This document shows, one piece after another, positions 53,829 to 56,111 of a stretch of 56,111 nt of DNA. Both the position numbers and the translations under genes were made by a program. Under the pieces are notes generated by a model. That model worked only from the letters and a program-made list of their open reading frames with translations, searched no databases and was not told the DNA's origin. The stretch lies in contig KE159823.1 of assembly GCA_000403495.2 (NCBI GenBank), positions 1-56,111 on the forward strand, written 5' to 3'. Origin of the DNA: Lachnospiraceae bacterium 10-1. GTDB taxonomy: Bacteria > Bacillota > Clostridia > Lachnospirales > Lachnospiraceae. Numbering within the stretch: the first letter of the stretch is position 1; every line of letters starts with the position of its first letter.

Positions 53829-55832
53829 ATGAAATCAACAATTTTTTTCAAATCTTTTTTTCAGATAATTTTGATAACTGCAAGTACAATTATTTTTACT
53901 CTGGTTGGACTGTCGACAATCACCAGTTACGACAATAAATATATTACCAAAGCGGCATTTACACAGGATAACTTTGCCATAGTTCCGGAAAATGGTTTTT
54001 GTTCACTTGTAGATGGATGGGAATTATATCCCGATGTATTGCTTTCCCCAAATGATTTTTTATCGGATGCTCCATCTTATTATCCTGCGTGGGCAGGGCA
54101 GTATCCAAATCTTTCCTTATTTCATGAAGATAAAAATCCTTATGGAATTTCCACATGGCGTATCCACCTTAAGGGAAATAAAAATATTGTGACACTTTAT
54201 TTACAGGAACCTCTCTGTGCCGCCAAAGTCTATTTAGATGGCAAATGCCTTGGCGGAACAGGTGAAGTATCTTTTGAAAATTATTCTCCATTAATAAAAG
54301 ATACTTTTTATTCTTTTTATCTTGATGAGGAATCAGAATTAATTATTCAAACTGCAAATTATTCTCATTATTATGGGGGCATTTGGTTTGCACCTGTAAT
54401 TGGAGATTCTGATAGCATTAGTCATTTAATCGCAGCACGTATGCTGTTATATGGACTGCTCTTCTTTTCATCACTTACCCTTTCTTTATTTTGTATTATT
54501 CTTTGGAGACGTAAAAATTCAGCTTTCTATTCAGTGGAATTTTATTTTGGTATGTTAAGTTTCTCATTTGCACTTCGGATTTGTTATCCATTTTTAAGAT
54601 TGTTCGGTATACCCCTTGTTAGAATTCTTTATGTGATAGAAGACGTATCAGCATTTCTTATTATATATTTTTCAATTAGAATTGCAGGTCTTTTATTTTT
54701 ATCAGAAATAAACCATTATGCCAAAAAAATATTACACTCTTTTTTTACGGCAGTATGTGGGGGAATGTGTTGTATTCCTCTTATTTTTCCTTTATTTGTG
54801 TTTCCTCTCATTCCCGGTACTGTTTTATGGTATGGCTTAGTAATTTCCTGGTATAAAGTAATCATGGCAATTATTTTGATCAGTTTAACAGCCTATGGAT
54901 GCTTTACTAAATCGCTATATACAAAAATTATTTTCTCCTCTTCAATTGTAAATGGTATTTGTTTACTTTACAGCGTTTTAACAATTGGATATTATGAGCC
55001 TTTCATTGGAGCTTATCCTGAAGAATATGGAACATTTTTTATGGTTATCGCCTTTGCTGTTTTGATGGTACGGCGCAGCCATGTCCTGACAGAAGAAAAT
55101 TTAAGACTTAACCAAAATTTACAAGAAGAAGTAAATGAAAAAACTGAACATTTGCAAAAACTCCTAATGGAAAGAGGACAATTGATTTCAGAATTAGGTC
55201 ATGATATGAAATCTCCCTTGACTTCTCTTTCAAACATGGCTCAAATCATTCGTCTTAATAATATTATGCTGGATCGGGATACATACAAAAGAATTATTCA
55301 TATAGAAGAACAATGCGATATTTTATCTGAGCGCCTTAAATCTATTCAGGAAATAGCATCACAGACAAGTTCTTCTATTCATATGGAACCTATGATATTA
55401 AATACATTTCTCTTAGATTTTTACCACAATTACCGTCCTGTTATAGAACTTTACGGGCCAAATTTTCTTAAAAATATTACCAATCATCCATGTCAGGTTA
55501 TGGCAAACCAAGACCAGCTTTTTCGTGCATTAGAAAATCTTTTGTATAATGCTGCTGATTTTACGCCTCCTGATGGAAAAATTATTCTTTCTTTATTTTC
55601 AGATGAATCTTTTGCCTATGTTGAAATTTCAGATACCGGATGTGGAATATCAGAAGAAGACCTGCCTAATATTTTTAAAAGGTCATACACTACCCGCAGC
55701 AATAAGGGAGGTCAGGGATTAGGACTTACTATAACCCGTACTATTGTTTCTGAACATGGGGGAAAAATCATAGTTTCTTCTAAGCAGGAAAAGGGAACAA
55801 CATTTACTATATCTCTTCCTTTAATTCTCTAA
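53829..55832 (+). CDS. sensor histidine kinase with 7TMR-DISM-like sensor
   Basis: 667 aa. N-terminal membrane helix; an extracellular beta domain (about 55-190, WRIHLKGNKNIVTLYLQEPL, AAKVYLDGKCLGGTGEV) resembling the carbohydrate-binding-like DISM extracellular module. Seven membrane helices (about 200-420) follow, then a coiled coil (NQNLQEEVNEKTEHLQKLL) and kinase core: LISELGHDMKSPLTSLSNMA (phospho-His), ALENLLYNAADFTPPDG, ISDTGCGISEEDL, GQGLGLTITRTIV. Partner of the regulator just upstream. The signal may be a sugar or cell-wall compound, which is inference from the domain type. Confidence 0.9.
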   Translation: MKSTIFFKSFFQIILITASTIIFTLVGLSTITSYDNKYITKAAFTQDNFAIVPENGFCSLVDGWELYPDVLLSPNDFLSDAPSYYPAWAGQYPNLSLFHEDKNPYGISTWRIHLKGNKNIVTLYLQEPLCAAKVYLDGKCLGGTGEVSFENYSPLIKDTFYSFYLDEESELIIQTANYSHYYGGIWFAPVIGDSDSISHLIAARMLLYGLLFFSSLTLSLFCIILWRRKNSAFYSVEFYFGMLSFSFALRICYPFLRLFGIPLVRILYVIEDVSAFLIIYFSIRIAGLLFLSEINHYAKKILHSFFTAVCGGMCCIPLIFPLFVFPLIPGTVLWYGLVISWYKVIMAIILISLTAYGCFTKSLYTKIIFSSSIVNGICLLYSVLTIGYYEPFIGAYPEEYGTFFMVIAFAVLMVRRSHVLTEENLRLNQNLQEEVNEKTEHLQKLLMERGQLISELGHDMKSPLTSLSNMAQIIRLNNIMLDRDTYKRIIHIEEQCDILSERLKSIQEIASQTSSSIHMEPMILNTFLLDFYHNYRPVIELYGPNFLKNITNHPCQVMANQDQLFRALENLLYNAADFTPPDGKIILSLFSDESFAYVEISDTGCGISEEDLPNIFKRSYTTRSNKGGQGLGLTITRTIVSEHGGKIIVSSKQEKGTTFTISLPLIL

Positions 55833-55888
55833 AACCTATATAAAAACAAGAAATGACACTCTTCTCAAGCCATTTTTATGTAAATTAA

Positions 55889-55919
55889 AAAGCATTGAAA
55901 CCTTAAATTTCAATGCTTT
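55889..55919. terminator. bidirectional terminator between the kinase gene and tRNA-Arg
   Basis: Perfect 12-bp stem AAAGCATTGAAA/TTTCAATGCTTT with a 7-base loop, T-rich on the minus strand (CTTTTTAATTT). It lies 5 bp beyond the tRNA-Arg 3' end and also after the kinase stop codon. Confidence 0.85.
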
Positions 55920-55923
55920 AATA

Positions 55924-55997
55924 CGTCGCTAAGAGGATTTGAACCTCCGGCCTACCGCTTAGGAGGCGGTCGCTCTATCCAGCTGAGCTATAGCGAC
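55924..55997 (-). tRNA. tRNA-Arg (anticodon CCT)
   Basis: Minus-strand cloverleaf: acceptor GTCGCTA/TAGCGAC, D arm GCTC/GAGC, anticodon stem ACCGC/GCGGT with loop CTCCTAA, T arm GGAGG TTCAAAT CCTCT, discriminator G. Anticodon CCT reads arginine codon AGG. CCA is not encoded. Confidence 0.96.
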
Positions 55998-56016
55998 ATC
56001 TTAAGTTAATCGATTT

Positions 56017-56045
56017 ATTTTAACATAATCATCTGACTATGGCAA
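56017..56045 (-). promoter_or_regulatory. promoter of tRNA-Arg
   Basis: Minus-strand TTGCCA (56040-56045), 17-bp spacer, TAAAAT (56017-56022), 19 bp before the mature tRNA 5' end. Confidence 0.75.
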
Positions 56046-56111
56046 GATAAACGTTAACTTATTTTTATAAACAAAATCATTTAGCCTGGAAAATTGATAT
56101 GCCCCTGCATC

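Overview
The window looks like a chromosomal segment of a low-GC, Gram-positive anaerobe of the Clostridia, most likely Lachnospiraceae. This rests on AT-rich DNA, strong AGGAGG-type ribosome binding sites, lipobox lipoproteins, AgrC/LytTR and OmpR-type two-component systems, MalF/MalG importers without their own ATPase, and an Mrp/Mbh-type antiporter operon. No rRNA, CRISPR array, phage structural gene or intact transposase was seen.

Region 1 (about 1-12,600) is an accessory defence island. A leftward operon encodes a 59-aa helix-turn-helix protein (11,592-11,771), a MutL/MORC-type GHKL ATPase, a Z1 superfamily-2 helicase, a PD-(D/E)XK (DUF4420) nuclease, an AIPR protein, a C5-cytosine methyltransferase and a Vsr-type nuclease. 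The ATPase-Z1-DUF4420-AIPR core matches the architecture published as Mza, here linked to a methyltransferase and Vsr. Its promoter has a 17-bp spacer and is covered by two dyads. An AlbA_2-domain regulator lies downstream. Upstream lies about 800 bp without a convincing gene. That stretch holds three consecutive dyads resembling a transfer origin, ten degenerate units at 21-bp spacing (iteron-like), and a hairpin with perfect 31-bp arms.

Region 2 (12,600-18,330) returns to housekeeping genes: a 23S rRNA uracil methyltransferase, the exoribonuclease YhaM, and an HtrA-like protein in which all three catalytic residues appear replaced. A decayed patch follows (GH1 glycosidase and VOC pseudogenes plus a tiny zinc-ribbon gene), then tRNA-Pro(CGG).

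Region 3 (18,377-28,916) is a leftward ten-gene operon of membrane subunits in Mbh/Mrp order: MrpE, F, G, MbhD, MbhE-MrpB, MrpC, then four antiporter-like NuoL/M/N proteins. No hydrogenase or dehydrogenase subunit is present. trxA and trmB lie upstream.

Region 4 (29,000-46,500) holds a D-Ala-D-Ala carboxypeptidase, a DEDDh exonuclease, an AgrC/AgrA-like pair split by two oppositely oriented export-type genes, and an ABC exporter. Next comes a leftward cluster of a lipoprotein, a beta-propeller/solute-binding lipoprotein, two MalF/MalG-type permeases and an HlyD-like adaptor. A divergent MBL-fold gene and an OmpR/histidine-kinase pair follow. Nearly identical 21-bp sites precede both the lipoprotein/ABC cluster and the regulator gene, implying that the two-component system controls both.

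Region 5 (46,500-56,111) contains an Na+/amino-acid symporter, chemoreceptor and FMN-binding lipoprotein operon. It also has a membrane-anchored surface protein, a LytTR regulator, a second OmpR/histidine-kinase pair with a 7TM sensor, and tRNA-Arg(CCT).
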